A DNA stretch of 64,000 nt, taken from positions 124,001 to 188,000 of the forward strand of contig NZ_JARVKY010000003.1 in assembly GCF_029813785.1 (NCBI RefSeq). Reading direction: 5' to 3'. Source of the DNA: Streptomyces sp. DH41 (lineage in GTDB: Bacteria; Actinomycetota; Actinomycetes; Streptomycetales; Streptomycetaceae). A program made the translations under genes and the position numbers. Below are positions 1-8,216 of the stretch, one piece after another. Position 1 is the stretch's first letter; the number at the start of each line of letters is the position of its first letter. The notes beneath the pieces were generated by a model. That model worked only from the letters and a program-made list of their open reading frames with translations, searched no databases and was not told the origin of the DNA.

Positions 1-1027
1 CTTCGGCAACAGCGGCACGGAGGCGGTCGAGACCGCGCTGAAGTTCGCCCGGTACGCGACCGGCAGGCCGAGGATCCTGTACTGCGCGCACGCCTTCCAC
101 GGGCTGACCACCGGCTCGCTGTCCGTCAACGGCGAGGACGGTTTCCGCGACGGCTTCGCCCCGCTGCTGCCCGACACCGCCGTCCCGCTCGGCGACCTGG
201 ACGCCCTGGCGCGGGAGCTGAAGCGGGGCGACGTGGCCGCGCTGATCGTGGAGCCGGTCCAGGGCAAGGGCGTGCACGAGCCCCCGCCCGGCTATCTGCG
301 CGGCGCCCAGGAACTGCTGCACCGGCACAAGGCACTGCTGATCGCCGACGAGGTGCAGACGGGTCTCGGCCGGACCGGGAAGTTCTACGCCTTCCAGCAC
401 GAGGAGGGCGTCGAGCCCGACCTGGTGTGCGTGGCCAAGGCGCTGTCCGGCGGCTATGTGCCGGTGGGGGCCACGCTGGGCAAGGAATGGATCTTCAGGA
501 AGGTGTACTCCTCGATGGACCGGGTGCAGGTCCACTCGGCGAGCTTCGGGTCCAACGCGCAGGCCATGGCGGCCGGGCTCGCGGTGCTCTCGGTGATGGA
601 GAACGAGGAGATCGTGGCGAACGCGGCCGCGGTGGGCGAGCGGCTGAAGTCCCGGCTGACGGAGCTGGTGGACCGCTACGAGCTGCTCGCCGAGGTCCGG
701 GGCCGCGGGCTGATGATCGGCATCGAGTTCGGACGGCCGAGATCGCTGAAGCTGCGCAGCCGCTGGACGATGCTGCAGGCCGCGCGGAAGGGACTGTTCG
801 CGCAGATGGTGGTGGTGCCACTGCTGCAACGGCACCGGATCCTGACACAGGTGTCCGGCGACCACCTGGAGGTGATCAAGCTGATCCCGCCGCTGATCAT
901 CGACGCGGGGGACGCGGACCGGTTCGTCGACGCCTTCACCGAGGTGATGGACGACGCCCATGACGGCGGCGGCCTGATGTGGGACTTCGGCAAGACCCTG
1001 GTCAGGCAGGCGGTGGCCAACCGCTGA
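1..1027 (+). CDS. class III PLP-dependent aminotransferase (5' end missing)
   Basis: The window opens inside this gene; the frame is open from base 2 and gives 341 residues up to a TGA at 1025-1027. The fold-type I class III signature is clear: an FGNSGTEAVE PLP-phosphate-binding loop at the very start, IADEVQTGLGRTG with the cofactor-binding aspartate, and AKALSGGYVPVGA, which carries the Schiff-base lysine. The family moves an amino group between an omega-amino or amino-acid donor and 2-oxoglutarate; the substrate cannot be read from the sequence. The C-terminal tail of about 90 residues ends in VRQAVANR. The next gene, 77 bp downstream, is a regulator with its own operators, so the aminotransferase may or may not be in its regulon. 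Confidence 0.85.
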   Translation, partial: FGNSGTEAVETALKFARYATGRPRILYCAHAFHGLTTGSLSVNGEDGFRDGFAPLLPDTAVPLGDLDALARELKRGDVAALIVEPVQGKGVHEPPPGYLRGAQELLHRHKALLIADEVQTGLGRTGKFYAFQHEEGVEPDLVCVAKALSGGYVPVGATLGKEWIFRKVYSSMDRVQVHSASFGSNAQAMAAGLAVLSVMENEEIVANAAAVGERLKSRLTELVDRYELLAEVRGRGLMIGIEFGRPRSLKLRSRWTMLQAARKGLFAQMVVVPLLQRHRILTQVSGDHLEVIKLIPPLIIDAGDADRFVDAFTEVMDDAHDGGGLMWDFGKTLVRQAVANR

Positions 1028-1056
1028 CGATCAGCGAGGGCCACCCGTCACCGCTC

Positions 1057-1093
1057 TTTGCCTCAGAGGCAAAGAAATTGCCTGTCAGGCAAT
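1057..1093. promoter_or_regulatory. tandem 17-bp operator palindromes upstream of the XRE/cupin gene
   Basis: Two inverted repeats lie side by side: TTTGCCTCAGAGGCAAA at 1057-1073 and ATTGCCTGTCAGGCAAT at 1077-1093. They share TTGCCT-N3-AGGCAA and are spaced exactly 20 bp centre to centre, so two dimers could bind on the same face of the helix. They end 12 bp before the regulator's ATG, which suggests autoregulation by the XRE protein. The symmetry is seen in the sequence; the binding is inferred. Confidence 0.75.
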
Positions 1094-1104
1094 ATTCCGG
1101 CTGA

Positions 1105-1785
1105 ATGGGAGGCATGACCACCCACGAGCCCGAACCGCCGTCGCCGGACGCGTCGGCGGACGCGGTGTCCGTCGTGGCGCCGCGGCTGCGTGCCCTGCGG
1201 CGCAGGGCCGCACTCACCCTGGAGGCGGCGGCCCGTGCCGCCGGGCTGTCGCCCGCCCACCTCTCCCGTCTGGAGACCGGGCAGCGCCAGCCCTCACTGC
1301 CGATGCTGCTCTCCCTCGCCCGTGTCTACGGTACGACGGTCTCGGAGCTGCTCGGCGAGACGGCCGTGGACCGGGACGCGGTGGTACGCGCCGACGCCAT
1401 GGAGCCGACGTTCGCGGGCGGCTGGACCTACTGGCAGGCCGGTGGGGCCGGCCGCGGCATGCAGGCCCTGCGCGTCCTTGTGCCGCACGGCTCACAGGGC
1501 GACATCGTGCGGGTGCACCCCGGTGAGGAGTGGCTGCACGTCCTGCGGGGCCGGCTGCGGCTGCGCCTCGGGGACACCGTGCACCGGCTCGGCCCGGGCG
1601 ACAGCGCGCACTTCGACTCGCTGACCCCGCACCGGATCGCCGCCCAGGACGCCGACGGTGTCGAGCTCCTCTTCGTCCACACCCTGCTGCAGAGCCCGAC
1701 GGCGGCACTGTGCCTGGGACCGGCGGCCGCGCCGGTCCACCCCACGTCCGGACCGGTCCACCCCACCCTTGGAGAGACGCCATGA
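1105..1785 (+). CDS. XRE-family regulator with C-terminal cupin domain
   Basis: This 226-residue protein has two domains. Residues about 27-85 form a Cro/CI helix-turn-helix (TLEAAARAAGLSPAHLSRLETGQRQPSLPMLL). Residues about 120-200 form a small RmlC-like cupin (HPGEEWLHVLRGRLRLRLG ... LGPGDSAHFDSLTPHRI), the arrangement of PuuR/ClgR-like regulators in which a small molecule binds the cupin. An alternative ATG at 1114 would remove three residues; neither start has a well-placed ribosome site. The gene sits directly behind twin palindromes and overlaps the next small gene by ATGA, so the two are co-translated. The ligand is unknown. Confidence 0.85.
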   Translation: MGGMTTHEPEPPSPDASADAVSVVAPRLRALRRRAALTLEAAARAAGLSPAHLSRLETGQRQPSLPMLLSLARVYGTTVSELLGETAVDRDAVVRADAMEPTFAGGWTYWQAGGAGRGMQALRVLVPHGSQGDIVRVHPGEEWLHVLRGRLRLRLGDTVHRLGPGDSAHFDSLTPHRIAAQDADGVELLFVHTLLQSPTAALCLGPAAAPVHPTSGPVHPTLGETP

Positions 1786-1904
1786 ACCTGCAGGAGAAGT
1801 TCCCGCGCGCCCTGTGGGTGCGGCTCTTCATCTACCTCGTCGTGGGGCATGTCCTCGCGGCCTTCCTCTACCTGCTCTTCGAGGTGGGCGCCAACAGCCG
1901 GTGA
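1782..1904 (+). CDS. small single-span membrane protein (DUF6126-like)
   Basis: This 40-residue ORF begins at the ATG that overlaps the stop of the XRE/cupin gene. A short charged N-terminus (MNLQEKFPRALWVR) is followed by one hydrophobic helix, about residues 15-35 (LFIYLVVGHVLAAFLYLLFEVG), and a polar tail. It resembles the very small one-span proteins that accompany XRE/cupin regulators in Streptomyces and are annotated as DUF6126; this assignment is from memory of the pattern. The coupling suggests a membrane-located partner or target of the regulator. Its function is unknown. Confidence 0.7.
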   Translation: MNLQEKFPRALWVRLFIYLVVGHVLAAFLYLLFEVGANSR

Positions 1905-1929
1905 GCCGGTGAGCCGGTGAGCCGATGGC

Positions 1930-2727
1930 TCAGTCCAGCATCCGCTCGCGCAGCCGCTCCCGGGTCTCCGGAGTGATCCGCAGGCCCTTCTCCAGATAGG
2001 TGTCGACCCCGCCCCAGGTCTCCTCGACGGTCTCGAAGGCCGCCGCCAGATACTCGGCGCGCGCGTCGAAGAGGGGATTGAGCAGTTCCATGACCTCGGG
2101 GGAGTAGGCCGAGGCGGCGGTGCTGCTGCGGCGCACCTTGTACCGGCGGTGCGTGGCGTTGGACTTCAGGTAGTCCTCGACGACGGCCTCACGCTCGACG
2201 CCCAGGGCGAGCAGGGTGATCGCGATGGACAGGCCCGCGCGGTCCTTGCCGGCCGCGCAGTGCATCAGGGCGGGGACGCTGTCCTGCGCGAGCGCGTGCA
2301 GCACCCGGGAGTGCTCGGCCGTACGGTCCTTGATGATCGCGCGGTAGGAGTCGATCATCCGGTTCGCGCCCCTGCCGTCCGCCAGGATCTCGCGCAGCTG
2401 GTCGAGGTCGCCGTCGCGGACCATCTTCCAGAACTCGGCGCCGTCCGCCGGATCGCTCAGCGGCAGGTTGACGTTCCGCACGCCCGGAAGCTCGACGTCC
2501 GGGCCGTCGAGCTTCTGGTCGGCCGCGTTGCGGAAGTCGAAGATCGTGTGCAGGCCCAGCGAGGCCAGCAGCGCGGCGTCTTCTCCGGTGGCGTGCGCGA
2601 GGTGGCCGCTGCGGAACAGCACCCCCTGCCGCACCCGCCGCCCGTCCACGGTCGGCAGCCCGCCCACGTCCCGGAAGTTGCGCACACCGGTCAGCTCGGG
2701 TTCGGTCGACGGGACCTGCTGCGTCAC
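1930..2727 (-). CDS. tyrosine-protein phosphatase (Y_phosphatase3 type)
   Basis: This is a 265-residue cytoplasmic protein. The N-terminal GVRNFRDVGGLPT motif and the catalytic P-loop HCAAGKDRAG (Cx5R nucleophile and arginine) are typical of the bacterial protein-tyrosine/serine phosphatase family PF13350, which includes Mycobacterium PtpB-like enzymes that also act on phosphoinositides. I chose the GTG at 2727 because GGAGG lies about seven bases upstream; the frame could be extended upstream by 22 codons but without a ribosome site. The gene is monocistronic and convergent with the small membrane-protein gene. The substrate is not evident. Confidence 0.85.
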   Translation of the reverse strand: MTQQVPSTEPELTGVRNFRDVGGLPTVDGRRVRQGVLFRSGHLAHATGEDAALLASLGLHTIFDFRNAADQKLDGPDVELPGVRNVNLPLSDPADGAEFWKMVRDGDLDQLREILADGRGANRMIDSYRAIIKDRTAEHSRVLHALAQDSVPALMHCAAGKDRAGLSIAITLLALGVEREAVVEDYLKSNATHRRYKVRRSSTAASAYSPEVMELLNPLFDARAEYLAAAFETVEETWGGVDTYLEKGLRITPETRERLRERMLD

Positions 2728-3071
2728 GGGGGCTCCTCCCACTGGGCCCCGCCGACGCTGCTCGTCGGCGGGCGCCACTCGACGATACGGCACCGCTCGG
2801 AGATTTCGGAGTCCCGCTCATCCGACTACGCCACATCTGGGCTTTCTGTCCGAATTGGCATCTTCGTTCCAACTAGCGCCGGAATAAAAGGGAGTGGAGG
2901 GGTGACGGGTGAGCAGCGTCATATCCGTGACGGTGCGTTGCCCGTCATGTTCATGCAATTCGGCCGGTTTTCAAGGCTCTTTGCATGAAAGGGCACTCCG
3001 GTAATCGACGGAGGGTGACCGGTGATTCCCGTAAAGGATCAAACGGAACACCTGCCAAGGGAACCCCTCGC

Positions 3072-3101
3072 TTGTCCCTGCGCGTCCTGGTCCCTTACGT
3101 T
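3072..3101 (+). promoter_or_regulatory. probable promoter of the c-di-AMP riboswitch transcript
   Basis: TTGTCC at 3072-3077 and TACGTT at 3096-3101 are separated by 18 bp and match the main streptomycete vegetative promoter pattern. A start near 3108 would begin transcription about 10 bases before the first conserved riboswitch element. The rest of 2728-3071 shows no gene and no clear element. Confidence 0.5.
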
Positions 3102-3117
3102 CACCACCGATCCGGAC

Positions 3118-3302
3118 GGACGCCTAATCCTGCCGCCGACCGGAGCCCGCACTCATCCACCACCCGTACACGGCAGGAGCGGGGGACCCACAGGTACTAC
3201 CGCCTGTTCCGGTTCCCGGAACGGCTTGGGGTTAAGCCGCGTCTCGGCGCGGCCGGGCATCTCCAGCCCGCACCCGACAGCTCACCTCGCAGGCGCCGGA
3301 GA
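3118..3302 (+). ncRNA. ydaO/yuaA-type cyclic di-AMP riboswitch
   Basis: The leader of the M23 peptidase gene contains the conserved blocks of the ydaO class in order. These are CGCCTAATCCTGCCG near 3121; GGCAGGAGCGGGGGACCCAC near 3172; CTTGGGGTTAAGCCGCG near 3225; GGGCATCTCCAGCCCG near 3254; and CCGACAGCTCACCTCGCAGG near 3274. The aptamer ends about 9 bases before the ATG, so the expression platform is compact. Known biology: in actinobacteria this class sits ahead of resuscitation factors and cell-wall peptidases, and c-di-AMP binding shuts expression off. The match is by eye; boundaries are approximate. Confidence 0.85.
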
Positions 3303-3311
3303 GGAAAAGAC

Positions 3312-4274
3312 ATGCCCGCGAAGGGTAAGCACCGCCGTACCAGGGCCATGCGCCTGACCCGCACCATCGCCGTCGCCGGAACCGGTGGCGCGGCGCTCGC
3401 ACTTCCGCTGATGGGCGCCGCCAGTGCCCAGGCCGCTCCCGCGCAGTCCGTTTCCGAGCAGGCCGTGCAGTCCATACCGACGGCCGTCAAGCAGGCCGCG
3501 GGCAGCAACGCCGAGAAGAACTCGGACTCGCGGACGTACACCGTGAAGAGCGGTGACTACCTCTCGAAGATCGCCGACGAGCAGGACGTCGACGGCGGCT
3601 GGAAGAAGCTGTACTCGGACAACCGCGAGGCCGTCGGCGCCGACCCGTCGATGATCCACCCCGGCCTGAAGCTCTCGGTCGGTGAGCGGGCCGCCAAGTC
3701 GTCCGCCCCGTCGTCCTCCACCGAGTCCCAGAAGCCGGCGGCCGAGAAGCCCGCCGCGCCGCAGAAGTCGTCCTCGGAGAAGTCCGAGTCGACCGAGAAG
3801 TCGTCGGACGCCGCGAAGACCTCCTCGGACTCCTCCGGCGCGAGTGCCCAGTCCGCCGGCACCACCAGCGGCTTCACCTCACCCGTGCCCGGCGGCAGCC
3901 TCGGCACCCCGTATCACCAGACCGGCAGCATGTGGTCCAGCGGCTACCACACCGGCACCGACTTCGTCGTCCCGACCGGCACCTCGCTCAAGGCCGTCGG
4001 CGCGGGCACCGTCGTCTCCGCCGGCTGGGGCGGCGCCTACGGCAACCAGGTCGTCATCCAGCTCGCCGACGGCCACTACGCCCAGTACGCCCACCTGTCC
4101 TCGCTCTCCGTCTCCGCCGGCCAGTCGGTGACGGCGGGTCAGCAGGTCGGCCTCTCGGGCGCGACCGGCAACGTGACCGGCCCGCACCTGCACTTCGAGA
4201 TCCGCACCACGCCGGACTACGGTTCGGACGTGGACCCGATCTCGTACCTGCGCTCGCACGGCGTCTCTCTCTGA
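3312..4274 (+). CDS. secreted LysM / M23 peptidoglycan endopeptidase
   Basis: This 320-residue exported cell-wall hydrolase has a basic N-terminus and hydrophobic core forming a Sec signal peptide, probably cleaved near SAQA-AP (about residue 42). A LysM domain follows (RTYTVKSGDYLSKIADEQ, about 75-125), then a flexible Ser/Lys/Glu-rich linker of about 70 residues. The C-terminal M23 domain (about 205-315) carries the zinc ligands in HTGTDF and GPHLHFEI. The ATG at 3312 is the only sensible start behind the riboswitch. The fold cuts peptide cross-links in peptidoglycan; the riboswitch links expression to c-di-AMP and osmotic or germination state. Confidence 0.92.
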   Translation: MPAKGKHRRTRAMRLTRTIAVAGTGGAALALPLMGAASAQAAPAQSVSEQAVQSIPTAVKQAAGSNAEKNSDSRTYTVKSGDYLSKIADEQDVDGGWKKLYSDNREAVGADPSMIHPGLKLSVGERAAKSSAPSSSTESQKPAAEKPAAPQKSSSEKSESTEKSSDAAKTSSDSSGASAQSAGTTSGFTSPVPGGSLGTPYHQTGSMWSSGYHTGTDFVVPTGTSLKAVGAGTVVSAGWGGAYGNQVVIQLADGHYAQYAHLSSLSVSAGQSVTAGQQVGLSGATGNVTGPHLHFEIRTTPDYGSDVDPISYLRSHGVSL

Positions 4275-4304
4275 CGACGCTTTTCGGCGCAGTCTCCGCG
4301 CCTC

Positions 4305-4340
4305 CGAAGGCCGGACCCCGATCCCCGGGTCCGGCCTTCG
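4305..4340 (+). terminator. hairpin terminator after the M23 gene
   Basis: CGAAGGCCGGACCC at 4305-4318 pairs perfectly with GGGTCCGGCCTTCG at 4327-4340 around an 8-base loop. The 14-bp GC-rich stem lies 30 bp after the M23 stop. There is no U-run, as is usual in Streptomyces. Confidence 0.8.
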
Positions 4341-4445
4341 GTGTATTCCTGAATTGGTGAACACTTTAGGCGTGGTCTTTCTCACCGCCCGTCAACCCTT
4401 TCTACGGTCGCGTAGGTCACAATCCAAGGTGAATCATGGGCCGAC

Positions 4446-5264
4446 GTGGCAGACGATTCGAAGAGTGACAGCAGAGAAGTGATCGGGTCGTACGTGGCTG
4501 TGGGGGACAGCTTCACCGAGGGCGTCGGCGACCCCGGCCCCGACGGGGCGTTCGTCGGCTGGGCGGACCGGTTCGCCGTCCTGCTCGCGGACCGGCGCCC
4601 CGAGGGCGACTTCGCGTACACGAACCTCGCCGTGCGCGGCAGGCTGCTCGACCAGATCATGGTGGAGCAGATCCCGCGGGTCGTCGGACTCGCGCCGGAC
4701 CTGGTCTCCTTCGCGGCGGGCGGCAACGACATCATCCGGCCCGGCACCGATCCCGACGAGGTGGCGGAGCGGTTCGAGCGGGCCGTGGCGGCGCTGACCG
4801 CGGCGGCCGGCACCGTCCTGGTGACGACCGGTTTCGACACCCGCGGGGTGCCTGTCCTCAAGCATCTGCGCGGCAAGATCGCCACGTACAACGGGCACGT
4901 CCGTGCCGTCGCCGACCGCTACGGCTGCCCCGTACTCGACCTGTGGTCGCTCCGGAGCGTCCAGGACCGCCGGGCCTGGGACGCCGACCGGCTGCACCTG
5001 TCGCCCGAGGGGCACACGCGGGTGGCGCTGCGCGCGGGCCAGGCACTGGGCCTGCGGGTCCCGGCCGACCCGGACCAGCCCTGGCCGCAGCTGCCGCCCC
5101 GCGGCACCCTGGGCGTCCGGCGGGACGACGTGCACTGGGCACGCGAGTACCTGGTGCCGTGGATCGGACGCCGGCTGCGCGGGGAGTCGTCGGGGGACCA
5201 CGTGACGGCCAAGGGGACCCTGTCGCCGGACGACATCAAGATGCGGATCTCGGCGGTGGCCTGA
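4446..5264 (+). CDS. SGNH/GDSL-family hydrolase
   Basis: This 272-residue esterase or lipase of the SGNH superfamily has all catalytic blocks: VAVGDSFTEG with the nucleophilic serine near residue 20, the glycine-containing strand, AAGGNDIIRP with the oxyanion asparagine, and DRLHLSPEGH with the aspartate-histidine pair. There is no signal peptide, so it is probably cytoplasmic. The GTG at 4446 is used; a second in-frame GTG at 4479 (preceded by GCAGAGAA) would shorten it by 11 residues and is equally compatible with the fold. It is convergent with the downstream TetR gene. The substrate is unknown. Confidence 0.85.
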   Translation: MADDSKSDSREVIGSYVAVGDSFTEGVGDPGPDGAFVGWADRFAVLLADRRPEGDFAYTNLAVRGRLLDQIMVEQIPRVVGLAPDLVSFAAGGNDIIRPGTDPDEVAERFERAVAALTAAAGTVLVTTGFDTRGVPVLKHLRGKIATYNGHVRAVADRYGCPVLDLWSLRSVQDRRAWDADRLHLSPEGHTRVALRAGQALGLRVPADPDQPWPQLPPRGTLGVRRDDVHWAREYLVPWIGRRLRGESSGDHVTAKGTLSPDDIKMRISAVA

Positions 5265-5375
5265 CGGCGGGGCGCGGGTGTGGGGCGCCGGTGGTGGCGG
5301 TGGGGGGTATCGGCTCAGGGCGGTGCGGTGGGGTCGGTGTCGGCTTAGGGCGGTGCGGTCAGCGGCGCGGCGTCG

Positions 5376-5987
5376 TCAACGCCTCCGCTCCAGGCCCAGT
5401 TCCCGGGCCAGCGCCTCGTCCGTCCACTCCTGCGCCCGGGCCCGCGACACCGCGCCCTCGTACGACGTCAGTTGTACGGCCAGCCCGTCGAGCAGTGCCG
5501 TCAGACGCAGGGCGGCGCCGTCGGGCTCCGGGCACGGGAACTCTCCGGCGGCCACGCCCTCGGCGATGACCTCGGCGATCGCCGCCTTCCACTGGCGGTC
5601 CAGTTCCCGTGTGACCTCCCGCAGCGCGGGTTCGCGCAGCGCCGCCGCCCAGCCCTCGATCCACAGCCGCCAGCCCTTTGCCTGCCCCGTCGGGGCGTAC
5701 CACCGTACGGCCGCACGCAGCCGGCGCAGCGCCGAGGTGCGGCGGCCGAGCAGCTTGCGCAGATGGGCGAGATCGTCCTCGGCGGCGTAGGTGAACGCGG
5801 CGGCGACCAGCTTCTCCTTGGTGGAGAAGTGATAGAGGACCAGCGCGTTGCTGACACCGAGCGCGGCGGCCACGTCGGCGATCCGCAACGCCGCCACGCC
5901 CCGCGCCGATATCTGCTCGATGGCCGCGCGCAGCAGCTCCTCGCGACGCTCCGCCACACTCAACCGGACTCTCCCCACGCCCGTCAC
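5376..5987 (-). CDS. TetR-family transcriptional regulator
   Basis: This 203-residue protein has an N-terminal helix-turn-helix (IADVAAALGVSNALVLYHFSTKEKL) and a C-terminal all-helical ligand domain with WIEGWAAALREP, the style of BetI/TetR_C_6 regulators. The GTG at 5987 lies immediately behind TATAGG, a possible -10. If that is a promoter the message would start inside the annotated reading frame and a downstream GTG (5978 or 5957) would be the real start. No target palindrome is obvious. It is followed on the same strand by empty sequence and is not clearly in an operon. Confidence 0.8.
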   Translation of the reverse strand: MTGVGRVRLSVAERREELLRAAIEQISARGVAALRIADVAAALGVSNALVLYHFSTKEKLVAAAFTYAAEDDLAHLRKLLGRRTSALRRLRAAVRWYAPTGQAKGWRLWIEGWAAALREPALREVTRELDRQWKAAIAEVIAEGVAAGEFPCPEPDGAALRLTALLDGLAVQLTSYEGAVSRARAQEWTDEALARELGLERRR

Positions 5988-6038
5988 CCTATACAGGTGC
6001 CCCGACGTGCGGCGACGGCTGCTTTTGGCCCCGCTGAC

Positions 6039-6623
6039 TCAGTCCGTGGTGGCGGTGACCGCGCCCGTGCGCCCGGCGTCGGGCAGGTCGCAGGAGTCCT
6101 TGAAGCCCTGGCTGGTGAGGTCGAGCGCCGCGTTGATACGGGACCGCAGATTCTCGACGGCGACCATGGCCGTCAGTTCCACGAACGCGGGCTCCCCGAG
6201 CCGGGTCCGCAGCCGCTCGGCGAGGTCGTCGCCGACGCTGGGCGGGGTCGCCGTCACCGCCTCCGCGTACTCCATGACGTCCCGCTCCAGCGGTGTGTAG
6301 ACGTCGCTCTCCCGCCACACCGGCACGTCATGGAGCTTGCGCCGGTCCATGCCGCGCTCGGCGTTCTCCCAGTAGCCGAAGTCCATGCACCAGGAGCAGC
6401 CGATCGAGGCCGCCGAGGCCATCACGGCGAGTGCCTTCAGGTCGGAGTCCAGCCTGTTCCACTTGGCCACGGACTGCTCGAACCGCAGGTCGCCCCAGAG
6501 CACGCGCGGGTTGTGGGCGAGCGCCTTGCCGGGGTCGAGGACCTTGCCGTAGGTGCGCCGGGAGTACCACTCCATGACGCGGAGGAGGAGCGTCCGGGGC
6601 GGGGTGAGGGATACGCGGGCCAT
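6039..6623 (-). CDS. carboxymuconolactone decarboxylase / AhpD-like protein
   Basis: This 194-residue all-helical protein belongs to the CMD/AhpD superfamily. The redox or active-site motif is CSWCMDFG at about residues 76-83, and the helix AMVAVENLRSRINAALDL is typical of the peroxidase-related branch. The ATG at 6623 is chosen because GGAAGG stands about eight bases upstream; the frame remains open far upstream but that stretch looks non-coding. Proteins of this branch detoxify peroxides or act as uncharacterised oxidoreductases. It is divergent from the metallo-hydrolase gene, sharing a 168-bp control region. Confidence 0.8.
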   Translation of the reverse strand: MARVSLTPPRTLLLRVMEWYSRRTYGKVLDPGKALAHNPRVLWGDLRFEQSVAKWNRLDSDLKALAVMASAASIGCSWCMDFGYWENAERGMDRRKLHDVPVWRESDVYTPLERDVMEYAEAVTATPPSVGDDLAERLRTRLGEPAFVELTAMVAVENLRSRINAALDLTSQGFKDSCDLPDAGRTGAVTATTD

Positions 6624-6791
6624 GAGGGCCACCTTCCTGTCCGATCGGTCGTGCCGGTGCGTGCCGGGCGCTCCGGCCGGGGCGCCCTCACCGGTACGAC
6701 GGGCGGAGGGAACTCGGATGTGACATCGGGCGTTCGAGTGACGTCGGACGAGACGACAATGAGAACCTGACCTACTCCACCTGGAGGTACC

Positions 6792-7985
6792 GTGGCCGGT
6801 TTCCGTTTCCCGAGTCCCGGGCTGAGCGTGCCGCGGCCCGCGGCCTTCGGCGCGGACCCGAGCGGTGAGCGCATGGCGCGTATCCGCAGATCGCCGCACT
6901 TCGGTGACGGTGTCTTCCAGAATCCCGGGGGCCCCGCCCGGACCCGGCCCTCCGGATCGGCCCGCGACTTCGCCAAGATCTACTTCGACCGGGAGGCGAA
7001 GCTGCGCCGTGCGCCGCGGGGCACGGTCCCCGTGCACGCCACCACCCTCGCCGACCTCGCCAGGCCGCCCGCCACCGGACTGCGGGTCACCTGGATGGGT
7101 CACTCCAGCGTGCTCGCCGAGATCGACGGGCAGCGGGTGCTCTTCGACCCCGTGTGGGGCGAGCGCTGCTCCCCGGTCCCCTTCGCGGGCCCCAAGCGGC
7201 TGCATCCGGCCCCGGTGCCCCTGGCCGCCCTGGGCCCGGTCGACGTCGTCGTCATCTCCCACGACCACTACGACCACCTGGACATGCCCACGATCGTGGC
7301 GCTGGCCGGCACGGACACCCTGTTCGCCGTGCCCCTCGGTGTCGGCGCCCACCTCGAACACTGGGGCGTCGGTGCCGACCGGCTGCGCGAACTGGACTGG
7401 CACGAGTCGACGCGCGTCGGCGGCCTCACCCTGACCGCCACCCCGGCCCGGCACTTCTGCGGACGCGGGCTGCGCAGCACCCAGCACACCCTCTGGGCGT
7501 CCTGGGTCGTCGCCGGTGAGGAGCACCGTGTCTTCCACAGCGGGGACACCGGCTACTTCGACGGCTTCCGGGACATCGGCGCCGCCCACGGCCCGTTCGA
7601 CGCCACGATGATCCAGCTCGGGGCGTACGCCGAGTTCTGGCCGGACATCCACATGACTCCCGAGGAGGGTGTACGCGCCCACCTCGACCTGCAGGGAGGC
7701 CGGGCGGGCGGTGCCCTGCTGCCGATCCACTGGGGCACCTTCAACCTGGCGCCGCATCCGTGGGCGGAGCCGGGGGAGTGGACGAAGGACGCGGCCGGGG
7801 AGGCCGGCCAGGCAGTGGCGTTCCCGCGGCCGGGGGAGCCGTTCGAGCCGACGGGGAAGCTGCCGGTGGAGCCGTGGTGGCGGGCGGTCTCCGCCCCGAT
7901 CGCGCGCTCCTGGCGGCGTCCCCGGATCGCTGAGGGGACGGCCGAGACGAGCAAGGGTGATCTCGACCTTGCTGGTGAGCGGTGA
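6792..7985 (+). CDS. MBL-fold metallo-hydrolase (NAPE-PLD-like)
   Basis: This 397-residue protein is a metallo-beta-lactamase fold enzyme. The metal-binding signature SHDHYDHLD is near residue 155, with later ligands in FHSGDTGYF and LLPIHWGTFN. The stretch TWMGHSSVLAEIDGQRVLFDPVW is characteristic of the NAPE-hydrolysing phospholipase D/UlaG-like group, which cleaves phosphodiesters or lactones. The GTG start at 6792 has a strong GGAGG seven bases upstream. No signal peptide is seen. The C-terminal 40 residues are basic and variable. Substrate unassigned. Confidence 0.85.
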   Translation: MAGFRFPSPGLSVPRPAAFGADPSGERMARIRRSPHFGDGVFQNPGGPARTRPSGSARDFAKIYFDREAKLRRAPRGTVPVHATTLADLARPPATGLRVTWMGHSSVLAEIDGQRVLFDPVWGERCSPVPFAGPKRLHPAPVPLAALGPVDVVVISHDHYDHLDMPTIVALAGTDTLFAVPLGVGAHLEHWGVGADRLRELDWHESTRVGGLTLTATPARHFCGRGLRSTQHTLWASWVVAGEEHRVFHSGDTGYFDGFRDIGAAHGPFDATMIQLGAYAEFWPDIHMTPEEGVRAHLDLQGGRAGGALLPIHWGTFNLAPHPWAEPGEWTKDAAGEAGQAVAFPRPGEPFEPTGKLPVEPWWRAVSAPIARSWRRPRIAEGTAETSKGDLDLAGER

Positions 7986-8216
7986 CGTCGGTCGTCGTTC
8001 CTCCGACAGGCCCTCAGCGCATGTAGCCCCTGGCAGGGGCAGATCCCGCCAGTCGAGGTCCCGACTTCGACGTGGCGGGCAGTCCTGGCGCATCCCGGAC
8101 TACCTGGCAGTGTTCGGCGGCGGCATGCGGCTGCTGGACGTACGCCCGATGGAACTGATCCCCGAAGTTCACATCCGTGTGCCGCGTCTTGAAGTCTGCC
8201 GAATCTCACGCGAATC

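Noticed and set aside
6624..8093. N-terminal extension of the carboxymuconolactone decarboxylase-like gene
   Set aside because: The open frame runs antisense through the metallo-hydrolase gene and has no ribosome site; the ATG at 6623 does.
7986..8216. Short frame beginning near 8126 (MRLLDVRPMELIPEV)
   Set aside because: No ribosome site and no stop-bounded gene of reasonable composition; it runs into the antisense of marR.
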